Shown piece after piece: positions 15,654 to 24,567 of a stretch of DNA of 64,000 nucleotides. The stretch comes from Gaiella sp038230035 (GTDB lineage: Bacteria > Actinomycetota > Thermoleophilia > Gaiellales > Gaiellaceae). A program made the translations under genes and the position numbers. Location: assembly GCA_038230035.1 (NCBI GenBank), contig JBBRNX010000019.1:1-64000 (forward strand), written 5' to 3'. The first letter of the stretch is position 1; every line of letters starts with the position of its first letter. The notes beneath the pieces were generated by a model. It was given only the letters and a program-made list of their open reading frames with translations. It was not told where the DNA came from and ran no database searches.

Positions 15654-16513
15654 CGCAGGAAGGAGGTTGGGTTGTCGATAGTCAGGAGTTTCTCCACGGC
15701 TTCACCAAAACCTCTCACGGCTCGCAAAGTCTGAGCCGGATCCACCACGGGCCGGTCGCTGCCGTACAGGAGATGGCTGACGCCGAACGTCTCAGCGCAG
15801 AGCTCGATCGAGCGCCTGGCATACGTGGCGACATCGAAGAAGACATTGGCGTCGAGCGCCGCACGTGTCGCCGGCCCGCGCTGGCCGAGGCGCTCGAGCT
15901 GGAACGGCGCACCTCCGGCGAGGATCGCGAACGCGACCCGCAGCGACGGCCACCTTCCTCGCCCCTCGGCGAGCCAACGGAAGTACGCGACATGCATCTG
16001 CGCCGTGTAGTCGACGACGGCCGTCCACCACGTCGGTACGCGCCCTGTCTTCGCCACTGCGCCCGGGTGAACGAAGAGCGGCGACGAGTGGCGTTCGAGC
16101 TCGTCCAGCAGCGGTGCAATCGAGTCGAGGTCGGCGAAGAGGTTGCCGTCGATCGACGTCCCGGCGAATCCGGGCACGTAGCGGTTCGGTGCGAACGCGA
16201 GCAGCCGGCCCTCGCTTGCAGCGACTATGTCACGGGCGCCTTCGACCCAGGCGAGCTCCAGCTCGTCCTGCTCGTCGCGTGGGAGCTCGCTCGTACCCAA
16301 CGTCTTCTGGAGCGAGATCACGGCGGAATCGATCCCGTCCACGTCGAGCAACTCGAGCCGTCCGGCAAGGTCGTCGCGAAGCGGGTCGATCATGAACCGG
16401 CCCTCGTGGAGGACGAGCACGTCCTTGTCCAGGAACGGCGGGGCATGACGGGCTCGGAGCGCGGCGACGAACGGCTCGGGCCAGAGGTGCTGGTGGATGT
16501 CGATCGACGGCAT
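15650..16513 (-). CDS. Amidohydrolase-2 (ACMSD-like) family protein
   Basis: 287 aa TIM-barrel metal hydrolase or decarboxylase. IDIHQHLWP gives the HxH pair (His7, His9), SSPLFVHPGAV the next His, and HLLYGSDRPVVDP the catalytic Asp of the family. RLELLDVDGIDSAVISLQ is typical of the first helix-strand unit. Members hydrolyse or decarboxylate cyclic and aromatic acids. Embedded between the second HAL-like gene (stop and start overlapping as TGATG) and the thiol dioxygenase. Substrate unknown. Confidence 0.85.
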   Translation of the reverse strand: MPSIDIHQHLWPEPFVAALRARHAPPFLDKDVLVLHEGRFMIDPLRDDLAGRLELLDVDGIDSAVISLQKTLGTSELPRDEQDELELAWVEGARDIVAASEGRLLAFAPNRYVPGFAGTSIDGNLFADLDSIAPLLDELERHSSPLFVHPGAVAKTGRVPTWWTAVVDYTAQMHVAYFRWLAEGRGRWPSLRVAFAILAGGAPFQLERLGQRGPATRAALDANVFFDVATYARRSIELCAETFGVSHLLYGSDRPVVDPAQTLRAVRGFGEAVEKLLTIDNPTSFLR

Positions 16514-17847
16514 CAGAGGTCGATGAGGCGTCCGCCGCGAACCAGTTCGACGAGCGGCTCGAGATCCTGCGGTACCGGCTCTCCTTCCCGCTGCTCCGGG
16601 ATCACGCTGCGGACGAGCCGATGTGCTTTGGCCGTGCCCTTACCGAGCGGCGTGCGGCCCCGCAGATCCGTAGCCTCCGCGGCGACGGTCAGCTCGATCG
16701 CGACGATGCCTGCTCCGAGCTCGAGCATCTCGGCGAGCCGGCGGGCGCCGAGCGGGGCCATCGTCATGCGGTCTTCGATCCCCTCTGCCTGCGTCGTGCT
16801 GACGATGTGAAACGAGACGGGAGCCGCTAGTAGGCGGGCTTCCGCTGCCAGCGCCTGGACGGCGACACCGAACTCGGCCAGGCCGTCCTCGGCTAGGCCC
16901 GCTCTGGCTGCAAGTCCCTCCGGGAGGCCTGATAGTGGCCGCTGGAGGAGCTTCACCGCGCGCTCACAGGCCGCCGTGAGCACGGGTGCGAGCGCGATCC
17001 GCACGAGGTCGAGCGCCGAGGCCAGGGGAAGCATGTCGAAGTTCCCGCCGGAGACGATTCGCTCGTCGTCCCCGGCGACGACGAGAGGGTTCCCCTGATG
17101 CGCGTTCAGCTCGACCGAGAGCTGATCGGTGGCGAACCGCACGGCATCGCGAGCCGCACCGTGTACCTGCGGCAGGCAGCGGAAAGACAGCGGGTCCTGA
17201 AGATTGCGAGCTGCGCCCGCCGCCCACAAGAAGCTCCCTCCGAGAACGTCGCGCATGCGCTCGAGCGCTATGCGGAGGCCGTCGTAGGGGCGGGCATCGG
17301 CAAGCGCCGGATCGAGCAAGTCGAGGTTGGCGGCGAATGCCTCGAGGTCGAGCGCGCCGACGACATCGAGTGTGTCGAGGAAGGTCCTTGCGTCAGCTAG
17401 CGCCAGGGCCGCGTGGGCGGTGGAGACGGCGTTGTGGTTGACCACCGCGATGCCCTCTCCGGCCGACAGGGCGAAGTCGCCGAGCGCGTCGTGGGCGAGG
17501 TCGGCGTTCGCCGAGAGGTCCGCGATGCCGATCGAACCGCGCGATCGAACGCGCAGCGGAACGTCGGCGTTGAGCGCGGCCACGAGCGCCTGCGCCAGCT
17601 CGGGTCGAGCGCCGGGCTCACCGCTTGCGAGATGGTTCGCGAGCCGGAGGAGCGCCCCGCGGGCGACATCGGCCGCGAGTGCGGGGCCTTGCCCGACCCG
17701 GTGGTTGAGAACGAGCAGCCGGTTGTGCTCGTCGATCGCCGACGCCTCTATCGAGGCGTTCTTCTTCGCGCCGACCCCGGTGGTCAGCCCGTAGACGCTG
17801 TCCCCGCGGGCCAGCGAGCGATCGACGACCCCGCGCGTTGCCTGCAT
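16513..17847 (-). CDS. Second HAL/PAL-fold lyase lacking the MIO triad
   Basis: 444 aa from ATG 17847, but family homology extends about 34 residues further upstream (VRLTGSRLTLDELVQVARHG...VELTDEAAQRM) to about 17950, where the needed start codon reads GGT. One missing G (GGTGAGC to GGTAGC) would restore a GTG start; true length is then about 479. Motifs: YGLTTGVGAKK, NLQDPLSFRCLPQVHG, SGGNFDMLPLASALDL, QAEGIEDRMTMAPLGARRL. The cofactor triad is again missing: GSIGIADLSANAD where HAL has GSVG-ASG-DLAP. Diverged paralogue of the 3352-4776 protein with the same Leu for the catalytic Tyr in QDPYS. Heads an operon with the amidohydrolase and thiol dioxygenase. Confidence 0.83.
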   Translation of the reverse strand: MQATRGVVDRSLARGDSVYGLTTGVGAKKNASIEASAIDEHNRLLVLNHRVGQGPALAADVARGALLRLANHLASGEPGARPELAQALVAALNADVPLRVRSRGSIGIADLSANADLAHDALGDFALSAGEGIAVVNHNAVSTAHAALALADARTFLDTLDVVGALDLEAFAANLDLLDPALADARPYDGLRIALERMRDVLGGSFLWAAGAARNLQDPLSFRCLPQVHGAARDAVRFATDQLSVELNAHQGNPLVVAGDDERIVSGGNFDMLPLASALDLVRIALAPVLTAACERAVKLLQRPLSGLPEGLAARAGLAEDGLAEFGVAVQALAAEARLLAAPVSFHIVSTTQAEGIEDRMTMAPLGARRLAEMLELGAGIVAIELTVAAEATDLRGRTPLGKGTAKAHRLVRSVIPEQREGEPVPQDLEPLVELVRGGRLIDL

Positions 17848-17947
17848 CCGCTGCGCAGCCTCGTCGGTGAGTTCGACCCTCGCACCATGACGCGCAACCT
17901 GGACGAGCTCGTCGAGGGTGAGCCGGCTCCCGGTAAGCCGGACCGGG

Positions 17948-18361
17948 CTACCGCTCGAGCGTTGCAGAGGTCGTCACTTTCGCCGGTGTTGTGGCGACGA
18001 AGTTCGCCCTCATGCCGAACGAGCCGACCTTGCAGAGCGACCCCGAGCAATCGTGGTCGGTCGTGAGGTTGAACGCGCAAGCGGCGCCCGAGCGTCCGGA
18101 GCAGAAAGCGCCGCTCCACTTGCCGAGCTTCCAGCCGGCTGCCGGCCGCGCCGCGAGCCGTACGCGGGAATCCTTCGGGAAGAAGGCGCGGCACGTGCCG
18201 GGACAGGAGATCCCGCGAGGAACGCTCGTCACCTTCCCGTGACCGATGACCACGATCGAGAGGACGCGTGGAATCGGGCGAGTCGATGCGTTGGAGACGA
18301 TCCCACCGCAGGCGACGACGGTCGTGAGGAGGAGTGCGAGCGTCAACCGTCCAGCCTTCAT
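17948..18361 (-). CDS. Putative lipoprotein with an InlB-like repeat domain
   Basis: 137 aa from ATG 18361. MKAGRLTLALLLTTVVACGG is a lipoprotein signal with lipobox VVAC. The mature part has paired cysteines (GISCPGTCRAFF, GAFCSGRSGAACAF, HDCSGSLC) around AGWKLGKWSG, the usual pattern of bacterial beta-repeat domains seen in secreted actinobacterial proteins. Probably anchored on the outer face of the membrane. Ends at the presumed start of the second HAL-like gene. Function unknown. Confidence 0.65.
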   Translation of the reverse strand: MKAGRLTLALLLTTVVACGGIVSNASTRPIPRVLSIVVIGHGKVTSVPRGISCPGTCRAFFPKDSRVRLAARPAAGWKLGKWSGAFCSGRSGAACAFNLTTDHDCSGSLCKVGSFGMRANFVATTPAKVTTSATLER

Positions 18362-18431
18362 ATGCGCATCGTCACATATCGCAACGACCTTCGCTGGCGG
18401 TTCGTCGACCCGTGAACTAGATTGGGCGGTC

Positions 18432-19328
18432 GTGAAACGGCGGACATTGACCTTGGGGCTCGTGGCGATCGTGCTCGTTGCGCTGCCGGCGATCGCGCTC
18501 GGAAGCGCCGCCCGCACGACGACGAACTCGCAGTCCTACCCTGACTCCACCGGCGAGGACCCGACCGCGCCCGACATCACGAGCATCGGCGTCTCCAACG
18601 ACGACACCGGCCTGATCACCTTCCAGATCAACGTGGCGAACCGTCCCGCGCTCACGCCGGACATGCTCTTTCTCATCTTTCTCGACACTGACAAGAACGC
18701 GTCGACCGGAGATCCGCAGACCTTCGGAGCCGATTACGCGATTCAGTTGGATCGCACCGGAGTTGCACTCTTCAGTTGGAACGGGAGCGACTACGTCGGT
18801 GCCTCGTCGCAGTCGTCGCTTGTCTACTCGTACGCCGCCGGCGGTCCCGCGATCAAGGTCAATGCTCTTGACCTGAACCGGTCGAAGAGCCTCAACTTTG
18901 CCGTGATCGCGGCTTCCGGGATCACGGTTGACTCAAGCGGAAACGACGACTTCACGAACATCCACACTGACATCGCGCCAGACAGTGGTCACGGCACATT
19001 CGCGTACGACGTTCGAGCCAGCGTGACGCTCAGCGTCGGTGCTTTCACGACGTCGCCGACGCCGGCAAAGGCGGGCAAGCCCTTCTCCGCCGGCCTCGCC
19101 GTGACCGAGAGCGACACGAATGCGGGTATCGACTCCGGGACGATCACCTGCTCTGCGCGGATCGCCGCCAAGGTCCTCCCGGTTAAGGCACGCCGGCTCG
19201 TCAACGGCATCGCCGTGTGTGTCTGGTCGATCCCCAAGACCGCACGCGGCAAGACGATCCGCGGTTCGATCGGTGTCTCGACGCAGGGCGCGCAGGCGGC
19301 TCGCGCGTTCGCTGCGACGATTCGCTAG
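18432..19328 (+). CDS. Secreted beta-rich protein
   Basis: 298 aa; GTG 18432 lies 8 nt behind TAGATT (18418-18423), a leaderless-type promoter. Signal peptide VKRRTLTLGLVAIVLVALPAIALGSAA. The mature region (DITSIGVSNDDTGLITFQINV, LFLIFLDTDKNASTGDP) matches the style of secreted sugar-binding-like beta-sandwich domains, followed by an Ig-like tail with paired Cys (ITCSARIAAK, GIAVCVWSIP). Divergent from the lipoprotein gene. No enzyme motif seen. Confidence 0.7.
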   Translation: MKRRTLTLGLVAIVLVALPAIALGSAARTTTNSQSYPDSTGEDPTAPDITSIGVSNDDTGLITFQINVANRPALTPDMLFLIFLDTDKNASTGDPQTFGADYAIQLDRTGVALFSWNGSDYVGASSQSSLVYSYAAGGPAIKVNALDLNRSKSLNFAVIAASGITVDSSGNDDFTNIHTDIAPDSGHGTFAYDVRASVTLSVGAFTTSPTPAKAGKPFSAGLAVTESDTNAGIDSGTITCSARIAAKVLPVKARRLVNGIAVCVWSIPKTARGKTIRGSIGVSTQGAQAARAFAATIR

Positions 19329-19357
19329 CCAGAGCGGGCGCTAGCCCGGGGGCAGAC

Positions 19358-21367
19358 TCAGCGGCCGACGATCTGGCCGTCGAGCGTGCCGCCGACCTTG
19401 TCGCCCGAGAGGCCGAGGAGCCCGTGTGCCGCTCCTGCGCCTCCGACGGTGACGGTTCCGTCGAACTGCAGCGGCGGGCCGAACTTGACGAAGCGAACCT
19501 TTCCGCTCAGCTCGACTCCCGGCATGACGCTGTAGCGGACGAGGGTGAACGTCCGGGGTGCCGTCGCGACGAGTCGGCCGCTGTAGAGGCCGGGGACGCC
19601 GTTCTCGCCACCGAAGGTCATGAGCCAGATTCCCTCGGCCTCGCGGATCGTCTTCGCGGCGAGCGCGAGCGTCTGAGCGGCGTTGGCGGCTCTCGTCGGC
19701 TTCGTCGTGCGGACGGGGGCGAAGGCGGGGACGGTGTTCAGGTATGGGCCTGCCTTCGGGCACTGGTTCACGACCGCGGTGCCGAGTATCCACGCCCGGA
19801 CGTTGCGGGCCGCGCAGAAGGAGGGGTCGGCAGTGACAGTGCTGTGCCCGACACCGGGCACCACGAGCACCCGTCCCTGCGGGAACAGCGCAGCAACAGC
19901 TTGTGCGCTGGCAGTCGGCGTCCGCATGTCGAAGCCACCGCTCACGGCCAGCATCGGGACATTCGGCAGCGCCCCGGTTCCGTAGGTCACGCCGCCGGAC
20001 GGGCTTGGCCACGAGAGACAGAACTCCGCGTTCCCGAGCTTCGCGGCCCAGCTGCCGAAGGGTCCGAAGGATCCTGCCGGCAGTGCGGCGATCGCGGACT
20101 TGACGAGTGCCGGCCGGTCGGCGACAGGTGTGTTGGCCTGCCAGGGGAACGGGCCGTCGTGGCAGGAGGTCGCCGCGAAGAGCGCCGAGCTGAGATCTTC
20201 CGGCGCCTCGGCCGCCCCTGCGCTGTCGAACTCGAAGATCCGAAGCAGCGGGCGAAGGTCCCCGAGACGCGCTTCGTGGAGGACGGCCGGCATCACGGCG
20301 GCGAGGCCGGGGTTCAGGTCAGCATCGACGATCATCCCGAGCAGGTCCTCGCCGGCGATCCGCTCGGTCCGCGTCGTCCCGTTGACTTGCAGCACCTTGC
20401 CGGTTACCGGGGTTGCCTCGAGCTTGTTCGCGACCGCGGCGACGTCACCGACGAGATCCGAGGTCGCAGCCTGGCAGGCACCGCCGCCGCAGAACGTGGA
20501 GAGCGTCGCCGGCATTGCGCGCAGCACGTTCGAGAAGAACGGGTCGGGCAGGTCCGTCGGTAGGACCGAGTCGAGCAGGAGGCGGTCGACGCGATCCGGG
20601 TGCAGGTACGCGTACGCCAGGGCGAGCTTCGTTCCGTACGAGACGCCCCAGAGCCCGACCTTGTCGGCGCCGATCGAGGCGCGAACGGCTTCCAGATCCT
20701 CGGCGTGCTCGACCGTCCCGTAGAACGCCCGTGTCGGGCCGAGCGCGTCGGCGCAGGCCGCCACCGCCGCCTGCTCGGCCGCAGAGGTGAACGGGCCTTC
20801 GACACTCGGGCAGCGCAGAAGCCCGGAGGCTCCGGTTCCGCGGTCGTCGTAGGCGACGACCGTGTAGCCGGGGAAGAGGAAGCGGTAGAAGTCGGCGCTG
20901 TCGGGGCTCGAGAGGCCGAAAGCGCGTGCCGAGCCTTGCCCTGGCCCGCCTGCGATGAGGAAGATCACGCCCTTCGGGACGCCGAGCGCAGGTAGCCGCT
21001 CGACGTGCAGCGAAATCGTTCCTGGCACGACGCCTGTGCGGTCGAGCGGGACGACGACCTGGGAGCAGAGGAGTCCGGGCGTCTGCCCGCACGGTGTCTC
21101 GGTTGCGAGCGCTTTGGCCGAGCTCGGGCGCAGCGCGGGGGAGACGAGCTCGCGCAGCGTGGCGGCGCGGTCGGGATGCTGCAACGTGCGGAGACGCGTG
21201 ACGAGGCCACCCGCTTGGTCGGCACGGACGGTGGTCGTGGCCGAGTTGTGGCTGCGTAGCGCAACGTTCCGGGCGGCAGTCGCGCTGCCGGCGTGAGCCG
21301 CGGTCGTTGCAAGAAGTGCCGCAACAAGGGGGAAGGCCAGCAGAACGGCTACGCGCTTCGCAGTCAT
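19358..21367 (-). CDS. Secreted alpha/beta hydrolase, tripeptidyl-aminopeptidase-like
   Basis: 669 aa. Signal peptide MTAKRVAVLLAFPLVAALLATTAAHA; a GGGAG site precedes ATG 21367. Hydrolase core: IFLIAGGPGQGS (oxyanion HGGPG-like loop), WGVSYGTKLALAY (nucleophile Ser in GxSxG), GGFDMRTPTASAQ (Asp), PGVGHSTV (His). Resembles the SlpD/TAP family of extracellular proline-type peptidases. A C-terminal beta extension of about 130 residues (FGGENGVPGLYSGRLVA...) is unusual and has no motif I recognise. Likely degrades peptides outside the cell. Confidence 0.82.
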   Translation of the reverse strand: MTAKRVAVLLAFPLVAALLATTAAHAGSATAARNVALRSHNSATTTVRADQAGGLVTRLRTLQHPDRAATLRELVSPALRPSSAKALATETPCGQTPGLLCSQVVVPLDRTGVVPGTISLHVERLPALGVPKGVIFLIAGGPGQGSARAFGLSSPDSADFYRFLFPGYTVVAYDDRGTGASGLLRCPSVEGPFTSAAEQAAVAACADALGPTRAFYGTVEHAEDLEAVRASIGADKVGLWGVSYGTKLALAYAYLHPDRVDRLLLDSVLPTDLPDPFFSNVLRAMPATLSTFCGGGACQAATSDLVGDVAAVANKLEATPVTGKVLQVNGTTRTERIAGEDLLGMIVDADLNPGLAAVMPAVLHEARLGDLRPLLRIFEFDSAGAAEAPEDLSSALFAATSCHDGPFPWQANTPVADRPALVKSAIAALPAGSFGPFGSWAAKLGNAEFCLSWPSPSGGVTYGTGALPNVPMLAVSGGFDMRTPTASAQAVAALFPQGRVLVVPGVGHSTVTADPSFCAARNVRAWILGTAVVNQCPKAGPYLNTVPAFAPVRTTKPTRAANAAQTLALAAKTIREAEGIWLMTFGGENGVPGLYSGRLVATAPRTFTLVRYSVMPGVELSGKVRFVKFGPPLQFDGTVTVGGAGAAHGLLGLSGDKVGGTLDGQIVGR

Positions 21368-21432
21368 CGTGGTGGCTCCCGCTAGTGGCCGTCTCATCCG
21401 CCAGGATCGCATCCGCAAGAGTGTAGCCACGA

Positions 21433-22509
21433 CTAGCCGGACGACTTCTTGCGCCAACTCGTGAGGTCGAAGGCCTCGTTCAGCCTGTGCAGCACCAGGC
21501 GGGCGATCATGTCGCCTCCGGCAGGTTCGAAGTGGACTCCGTCGGGCGAGCGGACGAGCACCTCGTTGCCGCTCGTGTTCGGCAGGTACTGGGCGAAGCC
21601 GCCCGTGTCGCTCGCGAATGTCGCGTACGTGTCGACGTAGGCCACCTGCCTGGCGCGCTTGCGCGCCTCGGACTCGACGATCGCGTTGATCGTGTCGAAG
21701 CGCTGGGTCTGGGCCTCGTTACGCGTGATCGGCAGGCCGATCCAGACGAGGAATGCGTGCCCGCGCGTCACCGTGTCCATGATCCCGCCGACGCGACGCC
21801 GGTACTCGGCCGTCCAGGACGGGGTGCCGAAGCCATCGATCCCCACGCCCTTCGGGAGACCGGTCATATAGCCGTGGTCGTCGTTGCCGCCGAAGTCGAG
21901 GATCACCGCGTTCGGCTTCAGCGTGCGCAGCACCTCGGCGACGCGGCTGAACCAGTTGAAGGCGTCGGGCCTTTCGAGCCCGGTTGCGACGCGGCCGTCG
22001 GGGCTCCCGCCGACCGGCCGGATCGCGCGGCCGGCTGCTCGGACGATCGCCAGGCCGGGCACGATCACAAGCGAGTCACCGGCGATCCACAAGCGCAGCC
22101 GCTTCGACGGTCCAAATGCGAGCTTCGGTAACGGCTTCGCTCCGACCGGAGTCGGCCCGCTCACGACCGGCTTCGGCGGGGTCGGGATCACGATTGCCGT
22201 GTCGATCCGATCTTCGCCGCTACGGCCGAGAGCCGACTGCAGCCCCTTGCGCGGGCGGTCGAGCAGGAGCGCGTGGCTGACGCTTGCGAGCGGGCCGGTG
22301 AGCGCGAGTGCGATGTCGCGCTCGGTTCCTGCGCGCTGGTTGTACGCGGCCTTGTGTAGGCCCGGCGCATTCAGCACGGTGCCGAGCGCGAGGGCGAGCA
22401 CGGCGATGACGAGCGCATGCCCGGCCGTCAGCGTGCGACGGCCGTCGTCGGTCGTCCGCCTCCGTGGTCGGCGTGGCCGGTGGTCGAGGTGGGCGTCGTC
22501 TGTCGTCAC
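21433..22509 (-). CDS. SGNH-hydrolase protein paired with MBOAT
   Basis: 358 aa. One N-terminal transmembrane helix (ALVIAVLALALGTVL) then an extracytoplasmic SGNH/DUF459-type domain: LRLWIAGDSLVIVPG (Ser block I), VILDFGGNDDHGYM (Asn block III), SPDGVHFEPAGGDM (Asp-His block V). ATG 22509 follows the MBOAT stop with no gap. SGNH proteins next to MBOAT acyltransferases transfer or remove acyl groups on surface glycans, as AlgJ/PatB partners do. Target polymer unknown. Confidence 0.83.
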   Translation of the reverse strand: MTTDDAHLDHRPRRPRRRTTDDGRRTLTAGHALVIAVLALALGTVLNAPGLHKAAYNQRAGTERDIALALTGPLASVSHALLLDRPRKGLQSALGRSGEDRIDTAIVIPTPPKPVVSGPTPVGAKPLPKLAFGPSKRLRLWIAGDSLVIVPGLAIVRAAGRAIRPVGGSPDGRVATGLERPDAFNWFSRVAEVLRTLKPNAVILDFGGNDDHGYMTGLPKGVGIDGFGTPSWTAEYRRRVGGIMDTVTRGHAFLVWIGLPITRNEAQTQRFDTINAIVESEARKRARQVAYVDTYATFASDTGGFAQYLPNTSGNEVLVRSPDGVHFEPAGGDMIARLVLHRLNEAFDLTSWRKKSSG

Positions 22510-23919
22510 TCAGAAGCGAAAGTAGATGAACGGCGCGACACCTTCCGGCCCCATGACACTCGTGCACATCAGCCCGAGCGCCAGCACGCCGGCCTGCGCG
22601 ACGACCGGGAGCCGCGCGAAGCGATCCATCAAGTCACGCGGCACACGGGCGGGAAGGTACTGGGACGCGATGCCGACGACGATGGCGAGGACGATCGTCC
22701 ACGTCACGAGCGGGGCAGGGTCGCCCCAGCGCGAGACGAGGCCGACGAGCAGGTCCTTTGCCGTGCCGAACGAATCGGCGCGGAAGAAGATCCAGGCGAA
22801 GCAGACGAGATGGAAGGTGACGAGCCGCGCTCGCCAGAGGGCGAAACCTGCAGGGGTCGCTGTGTTCGCATCGCGCCGGTAGCGCCCGGCCGCGAGCCCG
22901 AGCCCGTGCAGCCCGCCCCAGGCAACGAACGTCCAGCCGGCGCCGTGCCACAGCCCGCCGATCAGCATCGTCGCGAGCAGGTTGCGGTACGTCGCGAGCT
23001 CGCCTTTGCGGCTGCCGCCGAATGGGATGTAGACGTAGTCGCGCAGCCAGCGCGAGAGGGTCATGTGCCAGCGGCGCCAGAAGTCCTGGATCGAGACGGC
23101 CGCGTACGGGGAATCGAAGTTCTGCGGGAAGCGGAAGCCGAGGAGCAGCGCGAGCCCGATCGCCATGTCGGTGTAGCCGCTGAAGTCGGCGTAGATCTGG
23201 ACGGCGTACGCGTACACCGCGACCAGGATCTCGAGTGACGAGTGCTGTCCCGGGGCGCCGAAGACGTCGTCGACGATCGACGAGGCGAGGAAGTTCGCGA
23301 TCACGACCTTCTTGAAAAGGCCGGTTCCGATCAGGTAGAAGGCGCGGCTCGTGTCGACGCTGCGCGGGTCGCGCGGGGTCTCCATCTGTGGGAGGAGTTC
23401 AGCTGGTCGAACAATGGGGCCGGCCACGAGATGCGGGAAAAAGGAGAGATAGGCCGCGAACCGCGCGAGGCTGACGGGCTCGAAGTCGCCGCGGTAGGTA
23501 TCGACGACGTAGCTGATCGCCATGAATGTGTAGAAGGACAGTCCGACCGGCAGGATCAGCGTCCGCAAGCCGAGCGGCATGCTCAGGCCGAGGGTGGACA
23601 GGAGGTTGTCGCCCGAGTTGACGAAGAAGTCGTAGTACTTGAAGTAGCCGAGCGCCCCCACGTTCCCCGCGAGGGCGACGATCAGCAGCAGCTTCCTCTG
23701 CGACGCGACGCTGGTGCGGTGGATCGCCGCGGCGAGCGTATGGTTCCAGAGCGTCGAGCCCGCGAGGAGGAAGACGAAGCGCCAGTCCCACCAGCTGTAG
23801 AAGACGTAGCTGGCGACGATGATGAACACGCGCCACCGGTGCGGTTTTGGCATCGTGAGCCACGAGAGCGGCAGCACGAGCAGGAAGAAGATCGCGAAGG
23901 TGGCGGTCGGGAAGAGCAC
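22510..23919 (-). CDS. MBOAT-family membrane O-acyltransferase
   Basis: 469 aa, about 11 hydrophobic segments. Family motifs: VGLSFYTFMAISYVVDTYRGD, YADFSGYTDMAIGLALLLGF, IQDFWRRWHMTLSRWLRDYVYIPFGGSRKG, and the catalytic His in IGGLWHGAGWTFVAWGGLHG. AlgI-like enzymes move acetyl or acyl groups across the membrane for polysaccharide modification. GTG start. Operon with the SGNH protein (0-nt gap). Confidence 0.93.
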   Translation of the reverse strand: MLFPTATFAIFFLLVLPLSWLTMPKPHRWRVFIIVASYVFYSWWDWRFVFLLAGSTLWNHTLAAAIHRTSVASQRKLLLIVALAGNVGALGYFKYYDFFVNSGDNLLSTLGLSMPLGLRTLILPVGLSFYTFMAISYVVDTYRGDFEPVSLARFAAYLSFFPHLVAGPIVRPAELLPQMETPRDPRSVDTSRAFYLIGTGLFKKVVIANFLASSIVDDVFGAPGQHSSLEILVAVYAYAVQIYADFSGYTDMAIGLALLLGFRFPQNFDSPYAAVSIQDFWRRWHMTLSRWLRDYVYIPFGGSRKGELATYRNLLATMLIGGLWHGAGWTFVAWGGLHGLGLAAGRYRRDANTATPAGFALWRARLVTFHLVCFAWIFFRADSFGTAKDLLVGLVSRWGDPAPLVTWTIVLAIVVGIASQYLPARVPRDLMDRFARLPVVAQAGVLALGLMCTSVMGPEGVAPFIYFRF

Positions 23920-23946
23920 AGCGTGGGACCGCGGCCAGTGGAGGCG

Positions 23947-24567
23947 TCAGCTGCCGGGTCGACGTTCGGCTGTTGTCTCAGCGTCCGACGTGTCCGAATC
24001 CGACAGTGGGAGCTTTGCGATCGTCGTCTGCTGCTCGGCCGGTTCGGCTCCCTCGGCGGCGACCGGGCGTGCGATCAGGGTGTGCTCGACTGGTGGTGTG
24101 AACCACGTCGGATCGGCGCGAGCAGCTTCGGGCTCTGGCTGAGAGACTCGAACCGGCGTCTCGAACAGGATCCGGTGGCGGAGTCGGTCTCCGCGGGAGC
24201 CCGCCCATTCCGCGAGGACAACGATCGCCCAGGCGCCTCCCATGACCGCGGCTATGACCAACGGCCGGAGGTGTGCCAGCCCGGCGAGGACCGCGGCGAT
24301 GGCCAGAAATGCGAGCTCGAGCGGGAGTCGAGGAAGCCGGACGGGTTGCCTTCGCGGAGCTTCGAGCGACGAGATCCAGCTGAAGCTCGCGGTGGGTAAT
24401 GACGGCTCGTCCCAGCCGCTGCCCTCTTCCCGCGGCAGCGGTGCACTCTCGAGCCGGCGGACGTCGGCCTGCAGCGACGAGACCTGCGTAGCGAGCGCAC
24501 GCAGCTCGCGGGCGACGTCGTCGTCGGCGGTTGTACTGCCGTGGCTCGTCGCGTCGAGATCCGCCAC
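23947..24567 (-). CDS. Hypothetical membrane protein with N-terminal coiled coil
   Basis: 206 aa. Residues about 18-40 (ARELRALATQVSSLQADVRRLE) form a short coiled coil; around 80-120 are two hydrophobic segments (LELAFLAIAAVLAGLAHL, LVIAAVMGGAWAIVVLA); the C-terminal third is acidic and disordered. GTG start overlaps the stop of the upstream small gene by one base. Family not recognised; actinobacterial envelope proteins of this build are common. Confidence 0.65.
   Translation of the reverse strand: MADLDATSHGSTTADDDVARELRALATQVSSLQADVRRLESAPLPREEGSGWDEPSLPTASFSWISSLEAPRRQPVRLPRLPLELAFLAIAAVLAGLAHLRPLVIAAVMGGAWAIVVLAEWAGSRGDRLRHRILFETPVRVSQPEPEAARADPTWFTPPVEHTLIARPVAAEGAEPAEQQTTIAKLPLSDSDTSDAETTAERRPGS

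Noticed and set aside
19321..19357. Hairpin of two GCTAGC palindromes between convergent genes
   Set aside because: Six base pairs with a long loop; too weak to call a terminator.
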